This document shows, piece after piece, positions 1 through 10,442 of a DNA stretch of 64,000 nucleotides. The position numbers and the translations under genes were made by a program. Under the pieces are notes generated by a model, which did no database searches, was not told the DNA's origin, and saw nothing but the letters and a program-made list of their open reading frames with translations. Every line of letters begins with the position of its first letter. Within the stretch, counting starts at the first letter, position 1. Source of the stretch: Rhyacophila brunnea. Lineage: Eukaryota > Arthropoda > Insecta > Trichoptera > Rhyacophilidae. The stretch is taken from assembly GCA_022495005.1 (NCBI GenBank), contig JAGYXB010001964.1, positions 682,001-746,000 on the forward strand, given 5' to 3'.

Positions 1-350
1 GATAAAATTCCACTGTCTTTCATGATCTGGTAATTTCCACAAAGCTTCAAATATTTTTTTTCGTGCTTCATCGCATACATTTGTCATGCATTTAATTTTA
101 TGACAGTTCAACCTACAACCTGCTCCCATGTACTTGGCAACCATAACTTCACCTTTTCTAGTTTTATATTCTAAACCTCGCTTATGATTCTTTTTAGATT
201 TATTGACAGCCCACTATCAGGATTTCTCATGCGTTTTCTAACAATCTTTCCTCAAGGTGTCACCTGTCTTTTGTGAATACCAGATGATTGTATTACTGGA
301 TGCATTTCATTTTCGATATTAAGCGAATTTTCCGGTCTCTGGAAAACGTA
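1..350 (-). pseudogene. Decayed transposase-like gene (N-terminal half), cut by the window edge
   Basis: The minus strand from about 218 to 1 is open and encodes a basic, cysteine-bearing segment (GLEYKTRKGEVMVAKYMG, then CRLNCHKIKCMTNVCDEARK and IFEALWKLPDHERQW). In a shifted frame, 350-220 gives IQSSGIHKRQVTP, a stop, then KIVRKRMRNPDS. This order (basic Arg/Lys-Asn-Pro stretch, GLEY, Cys pairs, KIFEALW) is the N-terminal layout of a large arthropod transposase-derived family that I believe InterPro lists as DUF7869; that attribution is from memory. Relics of the same family sit at 10443-12010 and 45069-48355. It is broken by at least one stop and one frame change and runs out of the window on the left, so the C-terminal half cannot be seen. 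Confidence 0.55.
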
Positions 351-880
351 ATATACAGTTATTGTATTACCTATCAGGTATTTGTACATCTCATCGGATA
401 TTTCAAATTATAAAAGTATGTATTTTCATACCGAGTTTGTTACGAATTCTTCCAAATTAGTAGCATCCGAAGCATCATAGAATATCCCTGTCTTTTCATC
501 AAGGTGCATCATAGGCGACGTTGTATCTTACCTTTCAAAAATAAAACGTCTTATATTTTTTTGTAATGTGATTGTTCGATTTACTAATCTACTTACACTA
601 CAAAGAGATCCTCCGCTTACCATTTCCATTAAGAGAGACTGAACTGTCGAGCCGTGCGGACGTGTTTTTGCATCGCTATTATTTCGCTTTCGTTATCTTC
701 AATAAATTTGACCCTGCTATTCACAAGTTTTTGATCCCGTTTCTTTACTAATACCTTCGCCTGCCCTTGGAATACGATTTGTGAAACTTTTGTGTGTTTT
801 CCCTTTGGACTTTCCCGGGAATTGTGACTTTTAATTCATTTAAGAATAGTTACCTAATTATTGTAACAATAATATTTATT
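351..880. other. No gene recognised; left flank of the R1-type element
   Basis: AT-rich sequence between the decayed transposase fragment and the retrotransposon. I see no convincing exon. The 5' end of the retrotransposon is not marked by a clear target-site duplication, so part of 620-900 may be its 5' UTR. Confidence 0.4.
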
Positions 881-918
881 GTGCGATAAATTGTGTTTGA
901 GTGAGTGACGTGTGACGA

Positions 919-2255
919 GTGTTACCTAGCGCCATGGTCAACCACAAAGGGGACCCCATGCAAGTGGAAGGAATGTCCACTAGGAAGCGGAAGTCGGACG
1001 TGGCTGAGGGTATTGGTGACCCCAAGCAGGCCCCCAAGGTCAAGGATAAAAGGCCTGATAAAGAAAAAGAGAAAGACAAGCAGAGCGCTTCCGCTTCAAA
1101 GGGCAAGGGCGTTAAGTCAAGGGCTAGTTCAGCCTCAGCATCTTGCGAGGAGATCAGTCCCATGGCTTTGAGTATTCTCTCTGAGTCTCAGGAGAGAGTG
1201 CGTCCAGGGCGACGATTGCCATCAAGAGGGCACTTGCCACCCTCGAGAAGGACAGTCGTATTGCCAGAGCAATCGTGAACGCAGTAGCCGCGGAGCTTGA
1301 GATGGCAATCACTGAAACGTGGGCCATGGCGATAGAGCTGGAGGCGCACAAAGCAATTGTGAAGGATCGTGCCTCCTTAACGAGAGCCATCATCCAGGCT
1401 CCTTCTAATGCTCCTCCCAGGGCTCTTTGGAGTGACGTAACCCATAGAGAGGCTCAACCAACTAGAACCTCCGAATGGCCATGAGTTCCTCCAAAAACTG
1501 TTGCCAGGCCGGGGGTGATGTTTTATCCGACTAAGGAGGGTCAAGAATCGACTGCCACAAAGGAAGCGGTCATGAAAACTATAGTGCCTGAAACTTTGGG
1601 AGTGCACATCACCGGGGTACGCAAGATCCGGGGAGGCGGGATCATCGTGCATCCCAAAAGTGACGTCGAGGCTAAGCGGCTCATGGCTGCCCCTGGGCTG
1701 ACTGAGGCCGGCTTAAAGGCCCAAGTCGCGGGGAGAAAGCTTCCCCGCATCATAATTTGTAATGTACCCATTGAGACGACAAAAAAGCAGCTCAAGGAGG
1801 CAATTATAAACAATACCCAGGAGGCGTCTGGCCTTGCATCTGAGGGTTACGCTGGAACCAAACTGAGCCACAAGGCGGGACCGAAGACCGAACGTTGTCA
1901 TATGATAATGTCGATCCCGGGAAAGGCTCGAGAGGCGCTGCTTAATGATGGCAGACTTTTCATGGGGTGGAATTCGTTCCCTGTGCGTGACTTTTGCGGA
2001 GTTGTCAAGTGTGCAAAGTGCCACTTATACGGACACATGGCGAAGGGTTGCAACGCTAAGGTTACAACGTGCGGCCACTGCACTAGAGAAGGGCATGACA
2101 GAGCAGACTGCCCCACCGCTGACGAACCGGGCAAGTGCCCTGCGTGCACGCGCTACAAGAAGCCGAACGGCTACTTGGCCACCGATCCCGACTGTCCCGC
2201 GCGCCTACACGCTATTGAGGAGGAAAGAAGCCGAACTGATTACTGTCCGCAATGA
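919..2255 (+). pseudogene. R1-type ORF1 (gag-like, CCHC zinc knuckles), frameshifted
   Basis: The nucleic-acid-binding ORF1 of the retrotransposon. It begins with a Lys/Glu-rich N-terminus (919 on), changes frame near 1200 and again near 1480, and finishes in one open stretch 1515-2255. The C-terminal third carries the knuckles: CAKCHLYGHMAKGC, then CGHCTREGHDRADC, then CPAC...DC. These clustered CCHC motifs are typical of R1/I-type gag proteins, which coat the element RNA. The two frame changes disable the protein. The final frame overlaps the start of ORF2 by four bases. Confidence 0.85.
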
Positions 2256-5200
2256 TTTCCTTCGCTCAGATCAACGTGGGCAGAGGTCGAGCCACATCTG
2301 CCGAGCTGCTTGAGGTTGCTCGGGATCAGAATACGGACATAATTATGATACAAGAGCCATACGCCTTTGGTCCCAATCGGGGCCTAAGCGGTGGCCGTAT
2401 CATACAAGCTACCCCGAAATCTCTAGCTTGCATATTTGTAATTAACACCGCACTGACTGTGTTGCATCTCTCGCATCTATCCAATGAGCTCTTCGCGGTG
2501 GCGGAGATTGCTAATAACAGGGAGCTCTCCATTGTAGTTATATTTGCGTATTTTCAGTACAGTTCTTCTACCCTGTATTGCACAAAACAACTGGAGAAAA
2601 TCTTATATGCTTGCAGAGGCAAAAAGATAATTGTTGGGGCGGACGTTAACGTCCAGTCCTTGCTCTGGGCTCCCTCTGAGACCAGACCTAACAAGGACAG
2701 TCCTGAGCCACTCGAGGAGTTCTTGGCCACCTTTTATTTGACGGTGCTAAATGACCCTGACGGGCCGGCTACTTTCTCCACCAGAAATGGTGAGTCACAT
2801 ATTGATTTCACTCTGATATCCAGTGGCGTTGCCAGACGCGCCGTGGACTGGCAGGTCCACACGGACGCGGTGGCTAGCGATCACCGTCTGATCACATTTT
2901 TGTTCAGAATTGCGGGAGATGCGGCCCCATTGAGCCAAACCGAGAGCGTACTGCTTCCCAGGCGCTTTCGGACGAGCGGTGTCAATTGAGATGCTTTTGA
3001 CGTCAAAATTGGTGGACTGGCCTCTGCCATGTCGGCTGACGATCTCCAGCAAAGAGCCAATGACTTGACTGCGATCATTACTCAAACTGCGGAGTCCACG
3101 CTGGGTAGAACCTCTCTGAGGCCACCCAACCTTGCGCCATGGTGACCATTGACACATTTGACACATTGTGTGTTGCCAACCTTGCGCCATGGTGACCATT
3201 GACACATTGACACATTTGAGAAGGACGATGAGACTTGCCCAAAGAAAATTGCAAAGAGCTAGAAGATCTCAGAACGACTTACCCAGAAATGATGAACCTA
3301 CGGAGATTGCTTATAAATCCGCAAGGGCAAAATTCAAAAAAGAGTTAAACAAAGCCAAGAAAAAGCACTGGCGAGATTTTGTCTCTGAAATGGGGGGCTA
3401 TGATCCGTGGGGACCACCTTTCCGCGTAATAAAGCTGGGCTCAAGGCCTGGTAAAGTCATGGCGGCTATGCGGCGCCCCGATGGCACCTTTGCGATAGAC
3501 AGCGCAGAGTCTGCATCCATACTACTGGAAGCTCTAATTCCACAGGACATACCTATGGCACATGACGATGACAGAACCTGTCAACTAAGACTATCTGCAA
3601 TGTTTCCGTTGGAGACTCACCATTCTCCTGAGCTTACCCAGTTGGAGGTGGGATTAATTTTTGATGGCCTCAGGGCGGGCAAAGCCCCCGGACCTGATGG
3701 GATTAGCAATGTGATTGCCAGAAGGGCGTGGCTTCGAGCGCCTCATGACATAGTCGGGCTGTATGCTGACTGCATGAGCAGGGGCATCATCCCGGACTGT
3801 TGGAAGAAGAGTCTCCTTAGGATTATACCTAAGATGAGCACACGACTACCGCATGACCCAAAGCGTACCGTCCTATCACTCTTCTGCCAGTGCTGGGTAA
3901 GATATTGGAGCGGTTAATCAGCAGAAGGCGGGAGGACCACCTTAAGAGAATCTACCTTATCTCGGATAGGCAATTTGGTTTCAGACCCGGCAAGTCTACT
4001 GAGGACGCCATCAGATTTGCACAGAAATTTGTTGAGGACTCAGAAGGAGTCATTGTGGCAGGCTTCTTTTTGGAAATAGCCGGTGCCTTCGACACCGCAT
4101 GGTGGCCATTAATTCTGTTTAAGCTTCGGCTCCGACAGATCCCGGGGGACCTCTTTGCCCTAGTGCAAAGCTATTTTAATAAAAGGGAAGTTATATACGA
4201 CTCTAGCACTGAATTGATTTACAGGGAGACCACCATGGGGTGTCCGTAGGGTTCCGTGCTTGGCCCCTTGCTATGGAATATACTTTTTGACGATGTTTTG
4301 ACGTTACCTCTGCCATCGGGCTGCGCGCTCGTCGCGTACGCTGACGACCTTCTTTTACTAGTTGGCTCGTCGAGCCGTCCGACACTCGAGCGCGTAGCTA
4401 AGGACGCATTATCGAGAATCCTAAACTGGGGTAAGCTTAATAAGCTTGCATTTGCACCTGGCAAAACGGAAGCTATCCTCCTCAAGGGCAGCTCAAGGAT
4501 ATACATAAATAAGCGATCACCCGCAGTGCGTTTCGGCGACTCTGCTATAAGGTTTTCTCGTGATGTGACCTACTTGGGGGTCGTTCTGGACGAAAAGCAG
4601 ACCTTTTTGAAGCATGCTAAAGTAATTGTGGCTAAAGCCAACTCAGCCTATCAGAAGGTTGCTCGCCTGGCGGGCAACAATTGGGGCCTAAAGCTTCGGG
4701 CCCTGAGAATCACCTACGAGGCTATATTCATGGGCATCGCTGGCTATGCCTACAGCGTGTGGCACACCAAAGCCTCGCTGACAATTGTGAAGAGGGCTCT
4801 GCTTAGCGGACAGAGGGCTGCTCTGATTGGCCTTACTAAGAAGGCATATAGGACCACAACTTCGGATGCCCTGGCGGTCCTTGCGGGGGTCTTTCACCTC
4901 GACTTGAACGTTCAAATTAGAGGATCTATCACTCTTCTTATGAGGATCAATACAACTCTCGCCGGTGTCCCTCTGACACCGCCACCGAGAGTGGAGGGCG
5001 TGAGCTACAGAAATATTATATCTGAGGTGGTCTACAAGACCGCATATGCGGCATGGCAGGCGAGATGGGTGGCCTCCCCTAAGGGCCGCCAGACTTTTCT
5101 ATACTTTCCAGATGTCTCGGTGAGACACATGACGAGGAGACTGGTGCCGACCCACTGGACTAATCAATTCATGACTGGCCATGGAAACTTTGCGGCCAAG

Positions 5201-5461
5201 CTGCAGGGGTTTGGTTTGGCAGGACATGGGTCGGGTTGCTCATGTGGACACGACCAGCAGGACGCAGAGCACGTCCTGCGGGACTGTCCACTTATGGGCC
5301 CCGAACGAGCGGAGTTGTTTGCCCGGTTCCAACCCCATTCGGGCCCAATAGGACACGCGGACATGGTGGCAACCGAGGCCAATTTTGCGGCCTTTACTAA
5401 ATTCGCCAGAGCGTATGGGGAGCGGGACACTCTCAACTCCCCTTGCGATTCTTCAAATTAA
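2252..5461 (+). pseudogene. R1-type ORF2 (APE endonuclease + reverse transcriptase), broken
   Basis: Nicks target DNA and copies the element RNA in the intact family. Endonuclease domain about 2252-2900: IQEPYA, GADVNVQ and SDHRLI mark the metal-binding and catalytic APE motifs. Reverse transcriptase about 3240-4600: GKAPGPDGISN, GAFDTAWW (a catalytic Asp) and VAYADD (catalytic Asp pair, near 4335). A C-terminal Cys-His motif (CSCGHDQQDAEHVLRDC) lies at about 5236-5286. Damage: a stop at 2987-2989, a direct duplication with frame loss around 3125-3210, a frame change near 3875, and an in-frame TAG at 4247-4249 just before SVLGP. The remaining frames are long and well preserved, so decay looks fairly recent. 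Confidence 0.88.
3125..3210. repeat. Short direct duplication inside ORF2
   Basis: The phrase CCAACCTTGCGCCATGG followed by TGACCATTGACACAT occurs twice, about 52 bases apart (near 3126 and 3177), separated by a short TTTGACACATTGTG variant. It falls at the endonuclease/RT linker and destroys the reading frame. Confidence 0.8.
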
Positions 5462-5640
5462 AGTCACTCCGATAGTTGCCATATAAATTAACATCATGCA
5501 TTCGCACTTCGGTGCAAGGTTGCATCAGCAGTCCCGTGCGGCTCTGCTCGGGACAAAATGAGGGCTTAAATGCTTTGATCTGGCATACGTAAGGGTTATG
5601 TTAGCCGGCCGCGTATGACGTGGCTGCATATACATTGTAA

Positions 5641-6804
5641 CGGGTGCGGAGGTGGGAGTTTTAGACACATGTTACCATCTCCGTTATTATTTTTGTTCTG
5701 TTAGATATCATTTTGATGTTACATCGTATAGTATAATATTAGATTGACTTGATTATCGCAGTGATACGTACGCACTTCAAGAAATGTCAATCAACAAGTT
5801 TTGCGCCATAGACATAATACTTCCGGTGACAACAGACGTATGTCTGACTTACGGCTGGTACACAAAAATAAGATCCCATGAAAACGGCAGTAATTCAACT
5901 TACTTCTGTAATACATGGAAAAAATATTAGTATTTGACATACGACTATTTTTAAATTGAATTTAAAGACAATCGATTTACGTTAGAGTTACCACTGTCTC
6001 ACAGGAAGATAGAGAAAAATTTTCTGCATAAGTGGACCTAACTCAAAAACCCAAAAAAGGGAGTTACTTTCGTCTTACATGGAGCAGTCGATATGTAATG
6101 ACAATCCTATGTGTTAATAAATACTTTTTGTTGTACTTGATAGAAAAACTGAACAAATTTTAATATAGAATACTGAAATGTCATTTTGACATTTCATATT
6201 GATTTCCATAGTAACGCACGTATATTATTGATAATTTAGCTTCTAGGACCCCCTTAGCAATTAGCTTATTATAGAGTTTTACTTTTACGATTTTTTTCCG
6301 AAATAACTTTTCATACAAACAGAATTAACTGAAAATGAATTCAATTCTGCTTAAAGATGGCTAAAAGTATTAAAAGAATGCATTGTCGTTATGTTCCGAT
6401 ATATTCTAAAAGCTTCAAATGTCTAGCTAGTCGGGAAGTTAGTTAAAAATCTTTAACCGTCCAATACAAATCTTGGACAAACAAGAAAAAATTTGTACAG
6501 GACAAACAAGAATACGAGCTAATAAAAATGTAAAACAATACTACAAACTCACCTACCAATTTTCATAACATTATTTTTTTCACTGGTTGGTGGAAAGACA
6601 TGATCTTGGGGTAAGTAAATAAAAAAATATACAAAAAATGACAAAACGTGTTTATTTCATAATTTATTGATTCATAGATCCAACACAGATAGCCACAGGA
6701 TCTTGCGTTTACCCCTCTATGCCCTGTGTAGTATAGTCCATGGCCCTGTGCATGAGTCCCCTGCTGGCTGACTCCCACACTTCCTACGGGAGAAGTGTTT
6801 AAGG
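5641..6804. other. No gene recognised; AT-rich, with a GC-richer patch at 6660-6800
   Basis: 5641-6650 holds only short chance ORFs. 6660-6800 is GC-richer, and on the minus strand it reads openly together with 7431-7497 once the hAT insertion and one copy of its duplication are removed (about 100 codons, with AATAAA downstream). It is probably the 3' end of an older repeat or a decayed exon; the product is not recognisable. Confidence 0.35.
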
Positions 6805-7422
6805 CAGGAGGGGGCAAACTGCGTCCCGCCGGGTATTTTTTTGCGGCCCGCCATCATTAATTGTACTTCTGATTACGAATAACTTTTTTATAATTTTTTT
6901 AAAAATATTGACAATAGATTAAAATTTGTTTAGCAATAGTACGCGATCCATTTTCAATAGATATTGATAGTGTACCGACAGAGCTACAACTTGAGATTAT
7001 TGATCTGCAGTGTGACACTGATTTATGAGAATTGCATCGTCATGAAGAAATCTCCAAATTTTACTATGCCCTTAATTCAGACAAATTCGACCAACTTAAA
7101 GATTATGCAAGAAAAATGTTCGTTATTTTTGGATCAACCTATATTATGTGAACAAACATTTTCGATCATGAACCTCAATAAAAATTCTTTACGATCAAAT
7201 ATCTCCGTGCCCATTTACAAGCAGTTTTGAGAATATCCTGAGAATTAACACCTGAATTTAAAAAAATGTTAAAAAATGTACAACATTAATTTTTTTGTAA
7301 TGTTTATTTTTCGTGAAAATAAATAGTGTAGGTATATCTAAAAATGGTATTTTACTTGCGGCCTGCCGCTCATTTTGAATTCTTGGACTTGGCCCTCCAT
7401 CCAAAAAGTTTGACCCCCCCTG
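6805..7422 (+). mobile_element. hAT transposon relic with 8-bp target duplication
   Basis: Ends are CAGGAGGGGGCAAACT and, inverted at the right, CAGGGGGGGTCAAACT. The flanks carry a perfect 8-bp duplication GTTTAAGG (6797-6804 and 7423-7430), the hAT hallmark. Inside, 7060-7235 on the plus strand encodes a remnant of the hAT C-terminal dimerisation region (CEQTFSIMNLNKNSLRS), of the type seen in ZBED/GTF2IRD2-like hAT transposases. At 618 bp most of the transposase has been deleted and the remainder is frameshifted. Confidence 0.85.
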
Positions 7423-7430
7423 GTTTAAGG

Positions 7431-7914
7431 AGTATGCCAGATAGACAGAGTCCATTAATATTGGTTTAAACTTAATTTCTTTTAAAAACCTGACCAACTG
7501 ATGGTTTCTTTATGATGATGTACATACTTACATAGATCAATGGGATATACTGAGTATATACAGTCACGATCACAGAGAATAAAATTATTTTTGCAAGAAA
7601 TGTCAATTTTTTTTTTACATATTTTCCCATTATGAAAATGTAGCCATGTTTACAAAGTGTTGAAAATTGTTATGCAACCTTTACAATCTTTGAACTTAAT
7701 TTAATCTCACGTCCTCAGTCCCTCAATTGTGTTGACAAACGCCAGGTAAACATAATATTTATGAGGATGAGACAGCGATCCTCAAAGTTCAAAAGCCGAG
7801 ATGCCATGTCTCACCATCACATGAGCACAGGTAGCACGCACACATTGAACAAACAACATTTGACCTCCATATTGGGTCTGTAATCCTAACTAATATTTGT
7901 ATAAATAATTCTGT
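7431..7914. other. No gene recognised
   Basis: AT-rich spacer to the right of the hAT relic. 7431-7497 is the continuation of the GC-richer patch interrupted by that relic; the rest shows nothing I can support. Confidence 0.35.
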
Positions 7915-7980
7915 TTCAGCTTATAGTCATTGGGTCTCCAGGTTCAAATTCCGGGTCTGGCAAATTCACATAGAGTTTTT
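7915..7980 (+). mobile_element. tRNA-derived SINE (family 2) head fragment
   Basis: TGGGTCTCCAGGTTCAAATT followed by CCGGGTCTGGCAAATTCAC matches the promoter-box region of the full copy at 29340-29590 (minus strand), including the B-box-like GGTTCAAATTCC. It is cut off at the right by a MITE beginning at 7985. Confidence 0.6.
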
Positions 7981-7984
7981 TTGA

Positions 7985-8262
7985 CACATTCGCGGACACA
8001 ATATGTTAGCTAATAAATACATGTTAGTGATATGACACATATTAAAATTTTTTTTTTAAATTTTCGATTTAGATATACCTATATAAATGAGTTAAGTTTT
8101 AAGGTTAGATACTGTCTAATGGAAATGTGTTCGCACCGTGACACAAGTAGCAGGGAACATATTTTTTTAATCCAAAATATGACTTCTATAAACGTCGTGT
8201 TGTATTCCGTTCCACAGTACAGGACGTCTATAGACGTCCTGTCATATCACATCTCGTTATAA
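7985..8262 (+). mobile_element. MITE family M1, copy 1 (3' end missing)
   Basis: Starts with CACATTCGCGGACAC after a TTGA (a decayed TTAA). It shares about 280 bp with copies at 12641-12845 and 35993-36623, including GTTCGCACCGTGACACAAGT and several palindromic ACGTCTATAGACGT units. The terminal inverted repeat found at the right end of the other copies is missing here. Confidence 0.7.
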
Positions 8263-8506
8263 TATAAAATGAGTAGTCAGATATGTCAACATTTTGTATG
8301 ACTTACCTTACTACTCATAGTTGGCTTACCTTCAAATGTCATACCTACTAAGTGTTGATTTTGGTGAATCTAATGTATTTTTTTAAGATATTTTGAGAAA
8401 TTTTGAAAAAAATAACAACGTAAGTAAAATAGTCATATTATAATTATGACTTATATAAAAATTTATCGAATTTGATTTATATAAATATAAAAACACGTAC
8501 ACAATA

Positions 8507-10423
8507 CGTCGCTATAGGATTTGTTTCCCGAATATCCATTTTTGTCGAAATCGACATTTTAATGCAGTTCAATTTCTTTTATCGAACTCTACCGAAATCG
8601 TTTATAAAAACAATATATTTTTATCTAGGAACACAGATATTTTTTTGAAAAACCCGAATACGCCATGTTAAGTTACAATTACTCCGTGTTGTTCTCCCGA
8701 ATGTCCAACTATTCGTACCTGAATATCCAAGTTAATTTCGGTCGAAATAAATCTCTGGCTGAGTTTTTATTTCCCGAATATGACTTTTAGCCAATCAAAC
8801 CGCGCTGACGCCGTGCATCTCGCTCCCACATTCACGCTGTCCAGCTCTAAAACAATCACGCCCACTTTCATATTTTTCGGCCGTCCGGAATGCTCTTTCA
8901 AATTTCGTCTTATTGATATTGTTTTTAAAGTTACTATTGTTGTAATAGTGAATTCATCAAATTTGAAGAGATCATTTATAGCTGATACATCACCAGTTCG
9001 CCCTGAACTTATAGTAAAGTTATGGAAGTGAGTATTTTAACCTAAATAACTGCATTTTGTTTTGATAAATGACACAAAATCCCAACGGTTATATGAATTC
9101 TACAGTGTGACCCGGCAACTACTATGACGTAAAAAATAATTATTATTTCAAATTATTATTAATTAAACATTGTTTGTCTTGTATTTCTATGAAAATAAAG
9201 GCGATGCTATTATTTATTTTTGAATGCGCTGATAGTTAATTTAATTTAATATGTATGTTAGTAACTATTTATTTGGTAAATATTATATACTTAGGATATT
9301 GGTACCTACCTAATATTAGCAGCCAATGGTAATTAATTTATAGATGCTAATATTTTGTATTGTCATTCCAATAGTTAATATATAATATTTATTTGGTGGT
9401 TTGTAATAAGTTTAATTGTTAATTATAGAAATATATAGATATAATAATGTACAGATATAATATATACATAGATTTTTTTTTTTTTTGGAAAAAGTATTAA
9501 TATAAAATTGTTAGCAAGTACGAGTAAGTACCATCATAAGCTATTGGAGAAATCCATGACGTCGGTTAGTAATTGAAGTAGTAGATACTTACTTTTATTT
9601 AATAAACCAAAACCGATCGCCGATAGTCGCTTGATTTTGAAGAATACTGATGAGCAGGTATTAAAAGGCCAATAGTTAAAGTTTGTCGTCATAAGTATGT
9701 CACCTCGTAGCATAGTGGATAATTTGTGGACTGGGTCGTAAACCCAGGAGATGCAGGGACGATTCCTGCCGGGTGTCTTACTTTTTTCAAAAAGATTTTT
9801 TCTATTGGTTATAATATATTTTCTCAGAAGTGATTTTAAAAATTATGTATGTTCAATAATTAGAATGGTACATTCTTAAATCTTGTGAATTATTCGTTGA
9901 ATAAAAAAAAGATTATTAAAAACTATTTTATTACTTATTACGAAAAAAACCGAAAAAAGCGAATGCCGCATGTTATTATTACCTACGAACTTGGGTTATT
10001 ACGATCATTAGGTATTTAAATAGTAAAAGTAATCATTAACAATTATCGTGTAAATAAATATAACATTTGAGGTGCGTACTTTTTGACCACTCAGTAATCC
10101 GTGGGCCGTGCAGCAATACGCTACGGTCTTAAGTCCCGAACGTCCTTGTTTTGTCCCGAATATCCATTATTCTGAGAGAGCGCTAAAAATTTCCCGAATA
10201 TCCACAACGAGTACTTGTAAATAAAACGCATTTTCTGTGCATTTACTGATTTATACCAGTATATTATTCTTGGAATTTATTTTTAGATAATGTTGCAATC
10301 ATACAGTGTAGAAAAAATGATTGATACATCTACTGATATTTCATAATACGACAATGAAATTTGTTTTTCGTCTCCTGAAAAATTGACATTTGGTCTATTC
10401 GGGAAACAAATCCTATAGCGACG
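8507..10423. mobile_element. TIR DNA transposon A (non-autonomous), 28-bp perfect inverted ends
   Basis: The first 28 bases (beginning CGTCGCTATAGGATTTG) recur exactly inverted at 10396-10423, and the flanks share AATA (8503-8506 and 10424-10427), read as a 4-bp target duplication. Inside the ends, CCCGAATATCCA-like motifs recur (about 8526, 8650, 8697, 8722, 8770 at the left; 10136, 10158, 10194 at the right), probably transposase-binding sites. A SINE is inserted at 9639-9912. I see no complete transposase inside. 8780-9031 is open for 83 codons without a recognisable domain. The right end abuts a transposase relic at 10443, so this may be an internal part of a larger element. Confidence 0.65.
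9639..9912 (+). mobile_element. tRNA-derived SINE (family 1) copy inside element A
   Basis: About 270 bp, collinear with the copy at 41872-42146: GAAGAATACTGATGAG start, A-box-like TAGCATAGTGG (near 9709), a degraded B box, then the shared tail TTCAAAAAGATTTTTTC to GAATAAAAAAAA. The tRNA-like head is more diverged than at 41872, so this is the older copy. Confidence 0.75.
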
Positions 10424-10442
10424 AATATCTAAACAAATAATC

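Larger units (their letters stand above)
880..5640 (+). mobile_element. R1-clade non-LTR retrotransposon, nearly full length but inactive
   Basis: Two ORFs in the R1-clade arrangement: a gag-like ORF1 with three CCHC-type knuckles, and an ORF2 with an APE endonuclease, a reverse transcriptase and a C-terminal Cys/His motif. ORF2 starts inside the ORF1 stop (ATGA overlap at 2252-2255). The segment is markedly richer in G+C than its surroundings. A 3' UTR follows 5461 and contains two short hairpins (GCAC-TTCG-GTGC near 5500, and GTCCCG paired with CGGGAC near 5538-5560). The 3' boundary is uncertain because no poly-A tail or target duplication is evident; 5640 is where the composition changes. 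Both ORFs are broken, so this copy cannot move by itself. The flanks are not 28S rDNA, unlike canonical R1. Confidence 0.85.

Noticed and set aside
9697..9790. Possible tRNA genes at the SINE heads (9697, 29523, 41935, 63655)
   Set aside because: Box motifs are present but cloverleaf pairing is broken, and the heads are joined to SINE bodies; they are tRNA-derived SINEs, not tRNA genes.
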